Below, piece by piece: positions 34,401 to 48,065 of a stretch of 64,000 bases of DNA. The DNA is from Tetranychus cinnabarinus (lineage: Eukaryota > Arthropoda > Arachnida > Trombidiformes > Tetranychidae). The stretch is from assembly GCA_022266195.1 (NCBI GenBank), contig WHVY01000002.1:13841001-13905000 (forward strand). The letters run 5' to 3'. The notes below the pieces were generated by a model that saw only the letters and a program-made list of their open reading frames with translations, had not been told where the DNA came from and ran no database searches. The translations under genes were made by a program, and so were the position numbers. Each line of letters opens with the position of its first letter. The first letter of the stretch is position 1.

Positions 34401-37400
34401 ATATCTTTTCCATCGACTCTTTATTTCTATTCATTGTTTGCTTGCTGAGAGTTACAATTTAAAGATATTACAAGACTTTAGCTTGAAAACATTTTGGACA
34501 CAATCAATGGCTTTGGAAGGTTGAAAAAACAATTTTAATCATTGCCTAAGTGGAGTTATTTTAAGCTTTCGAGTCTCTCTGCCTTTTCAAATGGTAAAAT
34601 GCAAAATGGTTTTGATTCTTCAGTAAATGATTCAACTTAATGGAAAATCAACAATTAACAAGCTCAATCAACGATTTTGCGAAGATTCCTCAAGAACTCA
34701 CTTTGACTAGGAATAATTTGTTCAAGTTTGGTTCAATTGTAAACAAACTGACAATTTGAGATGAAAATTCTGATTGCAGTTGAATGACTGCTTAAGTTAT
34801 ATTTTACTCCAAAAAATTGAAACTAAACACTTTAAAAGATGCATAAATCGAACAAACTTTTCCCTAAAACACCAATACTTATTGCAGATTATACTCTTAT
34901 GTCTATTTGATTATATTGGATTCACTTTCACAAGAAAGTTAAGATCAAAACATGGACTCATCTATCATTTCACTGATGATTTTAGTTGCTTTCAATAATG
35001 AGCTTCTAGCGATTCTCTCATCTCATTGTGAGTCAATCGGCAAGCAGCTTAGATTTAGTTGCAACAAAGCTTCATTCAGTGATTCACATCAATTACTAAT
35101 TGAGTTTCCAAGTAAAGTAGAAATACGAAAATAGCGAATATTCCAACAGGTGAATCAAACTTGTGCATGAACAAATGCTTTCAATGCTTTACCTTCATTA
35201 AACCATAACTTGAAACCGTTTGCATTTGCATGTTTGTAATAACTTCGTAACTAGATATGTACATATGTATGAAGTCAACAACAACAGAGAAAATTATGTT
35301 ATTCTTCTTGTATTATCAACACTGAGCATTCTTTGACTTTAGTTTCTCTCAATATTTCATGGCTACAGAAGCTGATCAGAGAATGCATAAACAGTTATAG
35401 ACAGTTATCATGCTAATCTTTGTGAGTTTTATAAGCCTTTAGCATTTTATATCCAAAACTTGTCAAATACCTGGAATATTCTCAACCTTTTCGATTCTTT
35501 AAAGCCAATTATTATTGTAATAACATCAAAAAATGTAAACTGAATAAGATTGAAAGTATATTAGAAAGAAAAGTGATGAAAAATAATGAATAAATTCGCT
35601 CAAAAAATGGAGAAATTACAAGAAAAAACTATTTCTTTTTCATATGGAACTTTCATTTGAACTTTACATTGCATCGGAATGGAAACAAATTATGCATTTG
35701 ATGCAATTTGAAACTTTGAATTGTTTGCAAAATTATTCCTGAATCAATATTGCAATTGTTCAGTTTTACTTGGCAATGCAATTTACATGTTTACCAATTG
35801 TAATGGCCACTGATGAACTCAAATAATTGTTCATCAACATTGATACAATTTTCTGTTCGATTGATAATAAAGTTCCCAAAAGGATACATGATGAAACGAG
35901 CCTGAAATTTGGGCAAAGATAAAAGAGAAGTTGTATCATTTCCATTTTATTGAATGTTGTGAGGAAAAAAAACAAAAAAAAGGATTGTCCACTCTATTGT
36001 CCAGCTCTATTTACATGCCAATTAGCAGGTTGCTTGTTCATCTTTTGTTCATCTTGTTATTTTCCCTTTTTGTTTGCTCTTCTTTTCCCTTTCAACATGA
36101 TCGCAAAAGGTAAGTTAATGATGATAACTGGAAGATATTTGCAATGAAAATGGTTTCAACTAAAAAGGATCATTTCAATTCAAATCATTTCTTTCTTTTC
36201 TCTCTCCTTGTTTCATTTTATTAACACAACTATCGATTAAATTGAATGCAAAAACAAATATTCACTCGAAATTTTCATCCCTTTGCCTTCACGATTGAAC
36301 CATGGTAATAAAGCCTTTTCCCTATCACCATTATAATAGTAAAATTACTTTTTATTCAATCAATAAGATTGAATTAAGAGCTTTATTTACTCTTTAAAAC
36401 TCGACTTTTCTCCAAGTTGATAGTTGGAATCAATTAAAAGCAGAATATTAAGGGATGCAACAAAATCAACAAATCCAAGTTTCCTTCAGGGAAAAGCAAT
36501 TCAATTTTACAGATTATTCTCATCCATCCGTGGTCATTAACTAATTGTTAGAAAAAGACAGAAAAAAAAGAGTTAATCTGGAAGGATTGATGGAACAAGA
36601 GTTTATTCAAATTTAGAGGAATTAAAAGTCAACCAATTGTCAAAGGGATAAACAACGAACTGAACTTGATCAAATCAAGTCTTTTATCAGTCCTTAAAGT
36701 GAAGGCAATAAATGAGTCGAGGTGTCAACAAGCACAGTAGGCTGAGCATTGTGTTTAGTGCAGTGAAGAGCAACCTTGCTGCATCAAGTTGACTGCAGTT
36801 GTCAGGTCTTGAGGGCAAATGAGTGGTCCAAGTTTGTTGGCATTGACTGTGCACTTTCAACTGTAAACATCTTTGGCGAATAAAACAAGTTAATTTTCAT
36901 GGGATTTTCAATTTAAACACATCTTACCATGAAAGCATTGTTGTCATCTTCAGCCAACGCACGCCACAACATTTACATGATTACCACTGGAATGATGAGG
37001 AGAAGAAAATCATTTAATACAGTAAAAATAGAAATGATAATGAAACACATTTTCGAGGCAACAAAAACATGGCCAATTGTAAAAAGCCAAATTCAGCCTC
37101 GAGGGAAATCTCTAAGTGAATTTAGACAGACTGAGGAATTGGGATGAAAAAGATGATCATCAGAAGGGTGATGAAGATGAAGAGGGAAAAAAGGCTAAAC
37201 TTGGCCATTGTTGTCTTGATTCTTGTTATGGAGTCAGAAGAGCATGAAGCAAAAAAGTTGAAAGGTTGAGTCAAAGCTAAATGAGTTGATTGTGCCAATC
37301 TATTTTCAATTCAATTGAGATATTTTCATTAAACCATTTTCAGGGTTTATTTAAAAATTCATCAATACCAATGACAGATTCAAAAGTTTCGACTTTTCTT

Positions 37401-40400
37401 TTGCTCTTTTCTTTTGTCGCTATCATCATCCAAATCATTTCTTCCTAATCTAATAATAACAGGGTGCAACCTCATGGTTGACAGTTTGCAACTGATTCTC
37501 ATCATCATCATAATCACAATCATAATCAACTCTATCATGCATTTGTCACACTCTATTTCAATTGTTAATATCCATAAGTTTTCCATCACTTTACTTCTTG
37601 ATAAAAGTATAAAAGTTTTGATACTTTAAGGCTGAAAATTTCATTCCCTTTTCTTTTGATAACATCAATGAATCATCAAACTGAATTGGAAAAAAAGTGC
37701 AACTAGAAAGGCGAAAAAGTTCATCTATTAAGATGAATTTATCTTTGAAAATGTTGACAGTTTTTTGTTCAACTTTTGAAACACAAAAAACAACTTTACC
37801 AAAGAGTTTCGAGGAGAAAAAAAAATGTTAATGATGATTTGATAAATAAGGTCCAGTTTTCTGTCCAGTTTCAAACCTTTTCAGATTATAAAACTGTTTT
37901 GATGGAGAATAAAAATGAGGATAAAAAAGAAGGTAAAATCGATTGAGAAAATTCTTTTTCTTTCATTTGATCCAAAAATAATATCTAAAATTGAACATTT
38001 AATGGGCCATTTGTTATCATTCATTTTCACTTTACAAAGATTCTCAAGTTTCCATAAGATAACAAGAAATACAAAAAAAGTCAATACAACAAACACACAC
38101 TTAGACACACGTCCATCCACAGGTTATGATAAACATTGAAAGTCATAAAGTTTTTTCTTTTTTTTCGAGCAAAGAAAATGATAAACTTGGAAAGATATCA
38201 CGTGTTGCCAATGATAACATTTGATATATCTTTATATTTACCTTCTAATTGAATAGCTTTTGCGAGTTTATTTGCAAGTTGAAAACATGAGCCTGAGTAT
38301 CGAAACTTAATAACCAGATCAAATGGTTTGCCATTGAAAGACAGAGAAAAAGTCTTTTCCCTCCCAGAATCAGATGAATCATTTTCCATCAAAATTCAAT
38401 CTTTTCATGAGGAAAATAAGAGAAAAACTAAGATTTCGAGTTGACAAGTAATTTGAGTAAAAATGAACATCGAAAATTGCATGAAAATTGATGAATAAAT
38501 GAGCAGCTGACTGGGAGGCAAAAGCAACTCCCTGATGGTAAATGATGGATAACAAGTTAAAGGTTAAGCTTTGAGCCGTTGGATGAAAGGCTATTTTGTA
38601 GCACATTTTCCGTGTGATTAAAAAGATATATCAAGATGCAAGACTCTAAATGTTTATGATTACTCGACCATTGTGTTTCTTTGTTATTCCCAGCCTTTTC
38701 TCCCAACAAAACCATTCCAAGCGTACTTTACCATTCCCAGTCAACCTTGCCACTCTCTTGTCATCTCACAGTATCCGGTTATATGTTTAACCAAATGATG
38801 AGGATCGATATGCCCATTGGCTTATAATACTTTACCATGCTAACTGATTGTCAAATATTTCACCTTAATCCTTGTTTAGTTGAGCAAACTTGTTTCTCCC
38901 CGTTTCTCTCCATTATCATAATTATTACAATGGCTGTGATAACAGGGAATCATTTTGTTCACTTTATGTTTAGATAATATTTGCTTCTTTACTTTTTACA
39001 CTCAGCTTTTCCTTGTCTTTCCATGTCTCACGATAGTGCATATTAGTCGACAAAATTATCAGCTAAGATGGTTAGAGATGTAAGTTGGTAATGAGAGTGA
39101 TGATTAGAGTTGATAATGACTATGATGATGAGAATGCATATGCAACATTTTTTTTCTGTATCTCATCTGACATCCTTAGCAAGGAAAAAAAGATGAAGAT
39201 GAAGAGAGAGAAAAAAGTGTAGAGGAAAAATATTGAGCTTATCAAGCATTAGGAAAGGGATGATGAGATGATGAGACTTCCCTGTGATAATGCCATAGCA
39301 TGCTGGGAGGTAAAAGTGAGTGTGCAGAAAAAAGTCCAAGAAAACTTAATTACAATCCGATAATTATAGTTTATTGCACGCATTTCAATTTTCGTACATT
39401 AAAAGAGCATTCATTCTTTGCTCATTTCAATCTTTACCGATCATTATCATAACAATAATTATTAATGAACATCAACTCCAGTGACTGCACTCCAAGTCAA
39501 CCCTCAAAGCTCTTTACTTTACCCATTAAACTCAACACCATTTCCAGGCTGATTCACTGATCAGACCCAATCAAGACAATCAATCTCAAGTGGGTTTACC
39601 TCTTCTTCTTGATGAGGCCACAAAGACCATCAAAGGACCCAAGACAGTATCGTACACACGTACAAAGAAGTAAAATCAATCAATCGAGTTGAAAATTTTG
39701 CATTTACTCGATTCCTTTTGCTTTCCACTTTCAGTTTCAAGCTCATGCAAACATCAAACATAGTTGATGGTGAAAAAGAAGCAATCTTGATCATTCAAGT
39801 TTCAATTGATACAGAATAAACCAAGCATTGAAGATATCAAGATAAGAATTGCACTCGAAAAAAAGGTAGAAAAAGCAGAGAAAAAAGAGAAAAGAAAAAA
39901 ATCAAAGATGAATATTTCATGGAACATTCAATGTAAATTTTTACATTAAATTCAAGTGAACCTCGGTTATCATCAACTTATTCATCTTCATTGTTAAACA
40001 ACATTAAATGGTTCATCATTTAAATACTCTCCAGTCGTCATTCATTCAAACCTTTTTTCTTCTCGAAACTTTTTTCGAAACTTTTCTTTGAGAAAAAAAG
40101 CAACAATTCCTTTACCTTTTCCTCTCCTTTTTTCACTACAAAAGACAACCTTTTCCAACTATTCACCTGAGCAAGTTTAAAGTGCAGACAAACAAAAACA
40201 CTTTTCACATTGGTATTTCATGATTGAATTTGTTAACTCAATACTAATCTTGAGCTTTTTACCTTTGCATATTTAAACACTTTAATGGGTGAACGAGAAA
40301 AAAAATGTGTAAACATTTTTTCCATCTTCTTCTTGCCTGACAGCAACAAACTGCATTTCCTTGGTGAATTTTTAGCTCTCATTTCCTGCTCATTTTTCAA

Positions 40401-43400
40401 CCTCATCACCATCATGGTTGTTCAATTTTTCACTCAAAAGCATTATTCTATTATCATTATTTTATCTTTACATTTCATCTTTGTTTTCACTCTTTCCCTG
40501 TAAATCGATTGGAAAAAATATTGTTGATTTTCTATGCTCAGCTTCCAACAGATTCATGAGTTGAACCCTTCTAAATGTTATCACACTTTTATCTCACTTT
40601 GAATCATTTTTCAGCTTTGAAAGTTGATGAGAAGAAAAGGAATCAATTGATTCAACATTTTTTTTAATTTCCTTTTTCTACTCATCATCATGATCATGAA
40701 TCTCTTTTCCTCATCCTCTTATAAAAAGATGTTAATTTTTATTATTTTTGCCTTTTCCCAATTTATGGAGGAGGAAGAAAAAAGATGAACAGAAAAGTGT
40801 TTCTTTTTGCCAATGGATTTATATATTGCTGGATGATCATAAATCTCATGGAATTGGGAGTTTTTATTTGAACACTTTGAGATTGCTGTTGAGGAGGAAA
40901 AGGTTGATTAAGGTTGGAACAATTGGGAGGAGAGAAAATTTTCAACTTAAAACTGTCAATAATTGTGAACATGATACACCCAACTGAGAACTGAATTTAT
41001 CCAAGTGTTGAAGCTCAAGTGACAAATGAAACATTTGCGTTCACCTTTTTTTTAATCGAAATGAGAATTGAATCAAATGTAAAATGTTCAAAGTTTTTTA
41101 GGAAAGAAAAGTTTATTCAAAGGAAGAAGAAAAAAGTTTCATTGAAATGTACAATAGACTTGCTTTGTTTGTCTGATCAATCCTGTTTGATCGCGTCAGT
41201 TGGAAGGGAAAAGTTTCCAATGCCTTTGGCTATCAAATATTGTTTCTGTCAATTGAAGCTAATCGAGTAAAAGATTAAACAGAACTAAAGCCAAATATCA
41301 TTAATCATTTTTGTGTGTCTTTATGATGATCAGGATTGCAAGGTTCATTTTCATCGGTAAAACTTGAATCGCATTTATAAGATGAACTGAGAAGGAAAAA
41401 AATAACCATAATCGTTGTAATGAAAATAGATAAGTTCATCAAAGTAAAAAGTTTCTTCTTCCTTTTCTTACATTTATCATGGACTGTGTGTTGGAAAATC
41501 GTTGATAGTCACGTGAGGAAGAGTAAAGATGAAAATGCTAGTGATTCAGATGATTTGGATGATGAGGAAAAGTGAATCCAGAAAAGCTAAGGTTTGATGA
41601 TGGAATAGAGTCTGAAAATAGATTGCTACAAGATTTAGTTAGATGAGTGAAGAGAGAAAGATGACAGGGAATAAGATGAAGATGATGAAGATGAGAGGGA
41701 AAAGTTGACAAAATCTCAGTGAACCATTCAGGTGATGGTCCAGGAAACAGGGAAAAGAAGGAGGAAAATGTTGAGCTTTTTGTTGCAAGAGCCAGTTATG
41801 GGAAAGAAAAGTGAAGAAGCAAAAATGGAAAGTTTTGTATGCGAATTAAAGATGAAGATGAAACACGTCCCACAACAATTAATAGGTGTCATACAATTTT
41901 ATCTTGACACGCAATGGCCAGTCTTGTATTTAGTCATTATGACTACAGAAAGCAAGTGAAGCTAAAATTGAAACAAAACAGGTACAAATGCAGACAAAAT
42001 TGTCATTTCCACTTCTCACGTTGTAATGAATTTGTCATTGATTCGCTTCAGAAAGCAAAAGACTATTTTTATTAAAACATAAATTGTTCAAACAGAAAAA
42101 TACAAATTTTAAATTTCATTTCAAATACTCTGATTTTTCGAGCGAAATCGAGGTAGAAAAAGTGATCAGAAACTTTTGTCAACAATCCTCAAACTAGAAT
42201 CAAAACATTTCTGTAAAACATTTATAACTTGAAAGAAAGTTCAAGTTTGTAAAAACCATAAACAGCCTCAATTAAAATGGTAAACTATTAATCCAAAGCA
42301 TTAATGGAATCCAAAAAACTTTTTGAACTACAAGATCTTATTGCTTCTGTTTGATGCTCATTAAAAGTTTAGAAACAATCGATGAAGTGAATGTTTGCAT
42401 ATTTTGTACCAAATATCTTGAGTTGAGATCAAAGCAAACTCATGAGTGGACAAACTTGAAGAGGCTAGACTGGTGAAACATCGAATTGAGCTTTGCTTTG
42501 CATTGATTTTGATTAGCTGTGGTTGATTCGACTATTTGCAATTAAACCCAAACTATTCAATTCGAACATTTCAGTTACTAGACTTTTTCGCTTGATCTTT
42601 CATTCTAAGTTGTAATAATACATTGGCCAATAAGCTCAGTATTGAACTTTGTTTCCTCAAATTACTGTTGACGACAAATTGGCTTGAGCTTGAAGTCATT
42701 TTCGTTCAAAACGTTGAAGTAAATCGAAGTGAAAAGCATCGTTTTAAACACTGTAGTGACAATCAATGCCATACCTGTTCATTTGAATAACTAAACTATT
42801 CAAGCCCCAGATTTCCGAAGTTGAGTCTACAGTGTATTGATAGTTCATGAATTCCTTGGTTCACGCGCCTCGAGATTATTCACCTTTATTGGATTATTTT
42901 ACTTATGCCTGACATTTAATTTTCTGTACGACAATCCTTGAACTTCTCTTGGAAAGGATTTTGAAGCTCAACAATTTCAGGTAATAAAAGATGCTTATGA
43001 GACAAATTTTGGTGGATACATTTGCTTTATTACATTACTCTTGTTTTCATGTTCACTTTTATATTGAATAAGCAAATGTTTTCCTCAACCTCTCATTTGC
43101 TCATTTCAATATTCATATTTGTTTCATTTGCAAACTCTTTTATCTTGATGAACCCAAGTTAATTGGTTTAACTAATTCCCTGCCATTTAGGAGCAGCAAC
43201 AAATTAATGGATTCAAATTTTTAAACTCAAACCTTTGATCAGCAAAAAAATTTATAAATAATCCAATGTTTCAAATTGAAAAGGAAACTGAAAAATCTTT
43301 TAATATTATTCCATTACAAGAAGCAAAACAAGAAAAAAAGTTTCATCATTGAAATGTTTAATTTTCATGTTAAAATTCAGAGCAAGTTGAAGTTGAACTG

Positions 43401-43771
43401 AATAATGATTGATCCATGATAGGATAGAAACGAAGAGGAAATGAAAAACAATTGGAAAGTAATGAGTTATTTAATGACCGGAAGAGTTGAGATTGACTTG
43501 AAAGAGTTTCACGTTTTCGTTTTTTGCTTCTCAGTGTTGCCTTCAATAAATGATAATTGTTGCTGAACGATGAATTATTACATGAGCCGAGAACAAGAGG
43601 CTCAAGTTTAACCATGGGTTAAGTTTTGTATCAATGAAAACGGAAACTCGAAAGTAAAAAGGCAAAATTGAGGGCAAGAAGAAGAGCAGACCAGAAAAAA
43701 AAAGTCGAGTAAAGAGAAAAGTAAAGGTTCACTAATATCTTGAAATTTTTGACTAATGTTTTCTGTTGTAG
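31468..43771. other. Gene desert, low-complexity DNA
   Basis: About 12 kb without a supported gene. Short open frames are composition-driven (Phe/Ser/Leu or Lys/Glu). Slightly GC-richer patches at about 34124-34250, 36715-36860 and 39560-39660 have coding-like stretches of 25-55 codons but no paired splice signals or motifs. A repeat fragment at 37285-37365 matches 28985-29085. This may be intergenic or intronic to a gene with exons outside the window. Confidence 0.45.
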
Positions 43772-44051
43772 CATTAATGATGATTCTGATGATGATGATC
43801 ATGAGGATCATGATAATGGTAATGATAATCTATTGGAATGGATTGGGAGGAGTTGGTTAGTGGTTGGCTCTTGGTTAGCATTTGTGTCGTCTATTATTAC
43901 TTGGTTCAATGTTGTTGAAAATATTTTCATTCTGGATTCATTGGCAATGAGATTTATTCTCAGCTTTACATGGTTTACCCTGAAAACACTGTTTCTCACA
44001 TTGATTTATATCTTGTGTTTATCTGTGTCTCTCTTCGTCTATAATCATTAT

Positions 44052-44262
44052 AGTTGGAAAGGCAATTCTTATATCAATTTAAGGGATATTTTATGTTTTA
44101 GTAAAAGGTAATCATTGTTGACCATTAATATCCAAAAATCAAATTGTTAACAAGCTAAGCTATAAGTCAGGTTAATTAGTATTTTAATCCATTCAGTTGT
44201 AACCATCGTTTCTATTCACCATTAAAGATTTCTTGTTTAACTTGAACTGTAATATTTCAACT
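44052..44262 (+). repeat. 5' LTR of the Copia element
   Basis: 211 bp, starting AGTTGGAAAGGC and ending ATATTTCAACT. Same length and, by reading, same sequence as the 3' LTR. The terminal inverted repeat is AGTTG/CAACT. Confidence 0.95.
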
Positions 44263-44276
44263 GGTTATGGGCTCAG
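44263..44276 (+). promoter_or_regulatory. Primer-binding site (initiator tRNA-Met anticodon arm)
   Basis: GGTTATGGGCTCAG begins directly after the 5' LTR. Its complement contains GCCCATAACC, the anticodon-loop sequence of eukaryotic initiator tRNA-Met. This fits internal half-tRNA priming as known for Drosophila copia. The Gag start ATG at 44267 lies inside this site. Confidence 0.8.
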
Positions 44277-47200
44277 TTACGTTCGGTAGTTCAAGTGGAA
44301 ATTTTCAGAGTCTATTGGATGTGTTCAATGGCAAAAATTTCGATGTTTGGAAATTTAAAATGATGAATATCCTCAAGAAGGAAGGTTTATGGTCTGTTGT
44401 CAATCAAGGTATTGATACAACTGATGTAGATGTAGCAGCTAAATTGAAAAGAAAAGATGAAAAAGCTCTTGGTCTTATTTGTTGTTACATTGGATCAAAA
44501 TATATTTGTCTGATTAAAGACGCTAAAACTAGTAAAGAGGTTTGGGCTTTATTGGACAAAGCATTTGAGCGTAAAGATTTGGCAGCAAAATTCATTATCA
44601 AACAAAACCTTGCTAAATTTAAATTCAAAACTGATCAACCTCTGATCGATTCTGTTGCTCAGTTAGAGAGATTATGGAGCGAACTAGAAAATATTGGTGA
44701 ATCGGTCAGTGATGGTGATAAAGTAATTGAATTATTAAGTAAATTGCCTGGTGATTATCGTCATTTTGTTTCGGCAATTAGAGTATCATTGAATGATGCA
44801 AAAATTGAGGATATTATTTCACGTTTGATTCAAGAAGAAGATCATATTAAATGTTTCAATGTCAATAAAAATGAAGAGGAATCGGCACTGGTTACAAAAA
44901 CCAAGAAATATAAAAGCAAAAAGATTATTGTATGCTATGGTTGTGGTGAAAAAGGCCATTTCAAACGAGAATGTCCAAAGAAGTCAGTTGAAACTGAAGT
45001 CAAAAAGAAGTTTCAAAGATCAACAGCAAATGAAAAGGCATTAGTCTTGGATAACGTTGATGATGACAATCGGAAGTGGATTATTGATTCAGGAGCTTCA
45101 AATCATATGTGCAGTCAGCTCAATTGGTTCGTAAAATTAGAAGAAACTCCTAATAAAAGGGTGAATCAAGCTGATGGAACTCCAATTGAGGTATTAGGTA
45201 TTGGTGATGTTGAACTTACATCTGTTTTCGGGTCAAAATTTACTCTTAAAAATGTTTATTTTGTACCGAAACTCTCAGTTAACCTATTTTCAATTGGATC
45301 AGCGGAGGATAAAGGAGCAAATTTTTCCTTTCGAAACGGTATTTGTAAAGTTTATTTGAATGATGAACTCATTGTCACTGGAAAGCGAGTCGGTAAACTT
45401 TACTATTTGCAAACAACTGATGATGAGCTAATAAGTGACATTGAAAATAAAATGATTAATACAAATTATGAAAAAGAAAGTATTGATATTGGTATAAAAG
45501 ATTCCGCTTATGTAACCAATGGTGAAAATATCAATCTTTGGCATTTACGGTTTGGTCATTTAAATTATGATAATTTGAAAAAGATGGTAAATGATAAAAG
45601 CGTCGAAGGTATTTCATTAATTGGAAGTAAATCTGATGTTTGTCGAGGTTGTTTGAAAGGTAAAATGACGAAAAGACATCATCAAGCAAGGTCACAGGTA
45701 AAAACTACTTCAGTTTTGGATATTGTTCATTCTGATATTTGTGGACCCATAAGAACCAAGTCATTTTCTGGTTGTCGTTATTTTATTTCATTTATTGATG
45801 ATCATTCAAACTGGGTAAAGGTTATTCCTGTTAGAGATAGGAAACAAATTTTGAATGAATACAAAATCTATGAAGCTGAAGTAACTGTTTTACATGGGAA
45901 ACCAATCAAAATATTGAGAACTGATAACGGTCAAGAATATTTATCAGCAATTTTCACAAATTATTTGAAGGAAAAAGGAACTAAACATGAAACGATTGTG
46001 CCTTATTTACATGAACAAAATGGTGTTGCCGAAAGAATGAATCGTACTCTTAGAGAAATGGCTTGTTCGATGTTACACCAAGCTGAGTTATCTTTGCACT
46101 ATTGGGCTGAAGCGGTTGTAACAGCAAGTTATCTCAGAAATCGCTGTACTTCAAAAGCAATCGGAAATGTTACACCATTTGAAATATGGAAAGGTCGTAA
46201 ACCTTGTGTTCAACATCTGAAAATATTTGGTTCGAAAGCTTTTGTTCATATTCCTCAAGAAAAACGATCTAAGGTTCAGGCTAAGTCAGAAGAGTTAATT
46301 TTTGTAGGTTACGGAGTTAACAAAAAAGGTTATCGTATGATCAATCCATCAACTCACAAAGTTAGCTATGGAAGAGATGTCGTGTTTGATGAAAAAGCTA
46401 TTCTTTTCAAGCAAAATGACTCTATTGCAAATGAGTTTGATTTACTTGAAGAAGTTGAAGAAACATCAAATGAAATTGAATTTACTGATCAAAGGGTTTT
46501 GGTAACAGTGAATGGTGAACCCGAAAATTATCAAGAAGCAATGAACTCATGTAATTCAGATAAATGGAAAAAGGCTATTGATGATGAACTCGCATCCTTA
46601 GTTGAAAACAATACATGGGTATTAGTAAAAAGACCTGAAAATACAAATATTGTTAAAAATAAGTGGGTTTTCAAGTTGAAATCAATCACAGGAAATGAAT
46701 TTCAATATAAGGCAAGGTTGGTTGCAAAAGGTTATACTCAAGTTAAAGGTATTGATTATCAAGAGACGTTCACACCAGTCGCTAAGTTTTCAACTTTGAG
46801 ATTGTTGATTTCATTGAGTGTCCAATTCAATTACAAAGTTCACCAACTTGACGTAAAAACTGCATATTTAAATGGTAAACTCGATGAAGATATTTATATG
46901 GAGCAACCAGAAGGTTTTATTGAAGATTCAGGATTGGTTTGTAAATTGAAACGTAGTCTTTACGGGTTGAAACAATCTGGACGGAATTGGAATGAATTGT
47001 TCAATGATTTCGTCATTAAACTTGGTTTCAGTAGAGCTCAATCAGATAACTGTTTGTATTTCAAAGGTGAAAATTCAAATAGAGTTTATATTTTACTCTA
47101 TGTTGATGATTTGTTGATATTTTGTGAGTCAATTGAATTGATTGAAATACTGAAGAGTCAACTCAAATCTCGATTCTTGATGAAAGATCTTGGTATTGCT

Positions 47201-48058
47201 CGAAGTTTTCTTGGTATTGAATTTACTTATAATTCAGAATCTGGTTGTATTTCAATGAATCAAACAAATTATATAAGAAACATTATTGAGCGATTCAATA
47301 TGACAAATTGTAAAGCAATATCAACTCCATCTGATATTTCGGTAAAACTAGCTAAACCAACTGAGACAAATAACAAACAAGAATACCCGTATTCAAATGC
47401 TGTTGGAGCTTTGATTTACTTGTCAACATGTACACGTCCAGATATTGCGTTCTCAGTAGGAGTTGTCAGCCAATTTATGTCAAATTACGATCAAAGCCAT
47501 TGGTTAGCAGTGAAAAGAATTTACCGATATTTAAAAGGTACCATGAACTATTGTTTGAATTTCAGTAAAACAAATGAACAGATATTGATTGGTTACTCAG
47601 ATGCTGATTTAGCATCATCTTACACTGATAGAAAGAGTATCAGTGGTTTGACCATTTTCAGTTTCGGAAACATAATCACTTGGTGCAGTAAAAAGCAATC
47701 AACAGTTTCATTGTCAACCTCAGAAGCTGAATATATAGCTCTAACTGTTTGTACAAAAGAGGTAATTTGGTTGAAATCGTTATTGTCTGAACTTGGTTTC
47801 ATTTTTAATGAGCCTGTCGTTATCAAAGAAGACAATCAATGTGCTATTGCTTTAGCCCACAATCCAGTGTCCCAGTCAAGATCAAAACATATTGATATAA
47901 AGTATCATTTCATTCGAGAAAAGGTCAAAATCAAGGAAATTAAAATAGAGTATCTGGAGACAAACAAAATGATAGCTGACATAATGACAAAGGCGTTGCC
48001 AAAAGACAAGTTTGAACAATTCAGACTTGAACTGAAACTAATTGATAACATGAATTGA
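44267..48058 (+). CDS. Copia Gag-Pol polyprotein (1263 aa, intact)
   Basis: A single frame, with no frameshift between gag and pol. Gag occupies about residues 1-220, with a CCHC knuckle CYGCGEKGHFKREC at 223-236. The aspartic protease motif DSGAS begins at D274. The integrase zinc-binding region starts near H426 (HLRFGH), followed by the catalytic triad D490, D553 and E589 (D-x62-D-x35-E). Reverse transcriptase has KARLVAKGYTQ and the YVDD active site at 945-948. RNase H starts with YSDAD (D1112) and has STSEAEY and HIDIKYHFIRE. All catalytic residues are present. The usual LYGLKQAPR reads LYGLKQSGR. The start ATG overlaps the primer-binding site. Confidence 0.97.
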   Translation: MGSVTFGSSSGNFQSLLDVFNGKNFDVWKFKMMNILKKEGLWSVVNQGIDTTDVDVAAKLKRKDEKALGLICCYIGSKYICLIKDAKTSKEVWALLDKAFERKDLAAKFIIKQNLAKFKFKTDQPLIDSVAQLERLWSELENIGESVSDGDKVIELLSKLPGDYRHFVSAIRVSLNDAKIEDIISRLIQEEDHIKCFNVNKNEEESALVTKTKKYKSKKIIVCYGCGEKGHFKRECPKKSVETEVKKKFQRSTANEKALVLDNVDDDNRKWIIDSGASNHMCSQLNWFVKLEETPNKRVNQADGTPIEVLGIGDVELTSVFGSKFTLKNVYFVPKLSVNLFSIGSAEDKGANFSFRNGICKVYLNDELIVTGKRVGKLYYLQTTDDELISDIENKMINTNYEKESIDIGIKDSAYVTNGENINLWHLRFGHLNYDNLKKMVNDKSVEGISLIGSKSDVCRGCLKGKMTKRHHQARSQVKTTSVLDIVHSDICGPIRTKSFSGCRYFISFIDDHSNWVKVIPVRDRKQILNEYKIYEAEVTVLHGKPIKILRTDNGQEYLSAIFTNYLKEKGTKHETIVPYLHEQNGVAERMNRTLREMACSMLHQAELSLHYWAEAVVTASYLRNRCTSKAIGNVTPFEIWKGRKPCVQHLKIFGSKAFVHIPQEKRSKVQAKSEELIFVGYGVNKKGYRMINPSTHKVSYGRDVVFDEKAILFKQNDSIANEFDLLEEVEETSNEIEFTDQRVLVTVNGEPENYQEAMNSCNSDKWKKAIDDELASLVENNTWVLVKRPENTNIVKNKWVFKLKSITGNEFQYKARLVAKGYTQVKGIDYQETFTPVAKFSTLRLLISLSVQFNYKVHQLDVKTAYLNGKLDEDIYMEQPEGFIEDSGLVCKLKRSLYGLKQSGRNWNELFNDFVIKLGFSRAQSDNCLYFKGENSNRVYILLYVDDLLIFCESIELIEILKSQLKSRFLMKDLGIARSFLGIEFTYNSESGCISMNQTNYIRNIIERFNMTNCKAISTPSDISVKLAKPTETNNKQEYPYSNAVGALIYLSTCTRPDIAFSVGVVSQFMSNYDQSHWLAVKRIYRYLKGTMNYCLNFSKTNEQILIGYSDADLASSYTDRKSISGLTIFSFGNIITWCSKKQSTVSLSTSEAEYIALTVCTKEVIWLKSLLSELGFIFNEPVVIKEDNQCAIALAHNPVSQSRSKHIDIKYHFIREKVKIKEIKIEYLETNKMIADIMTKALPKDKFEQFRLELKLIDNMN

Positions 48059-48065
48059 GTAGGAG

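Noticed and set aside
36929..37147. 72-codon ATG frame
   Set aside because: No motif, signal peptide or splice context; ordinary length for chance in this DNA.
39560..39660. Minus-strand frame with donor-like AGAG/GTAAAC
   Set aside because: There is no AG acceptor upstream before an in-frame stop, and no start codon at the beginning of the open stretch.
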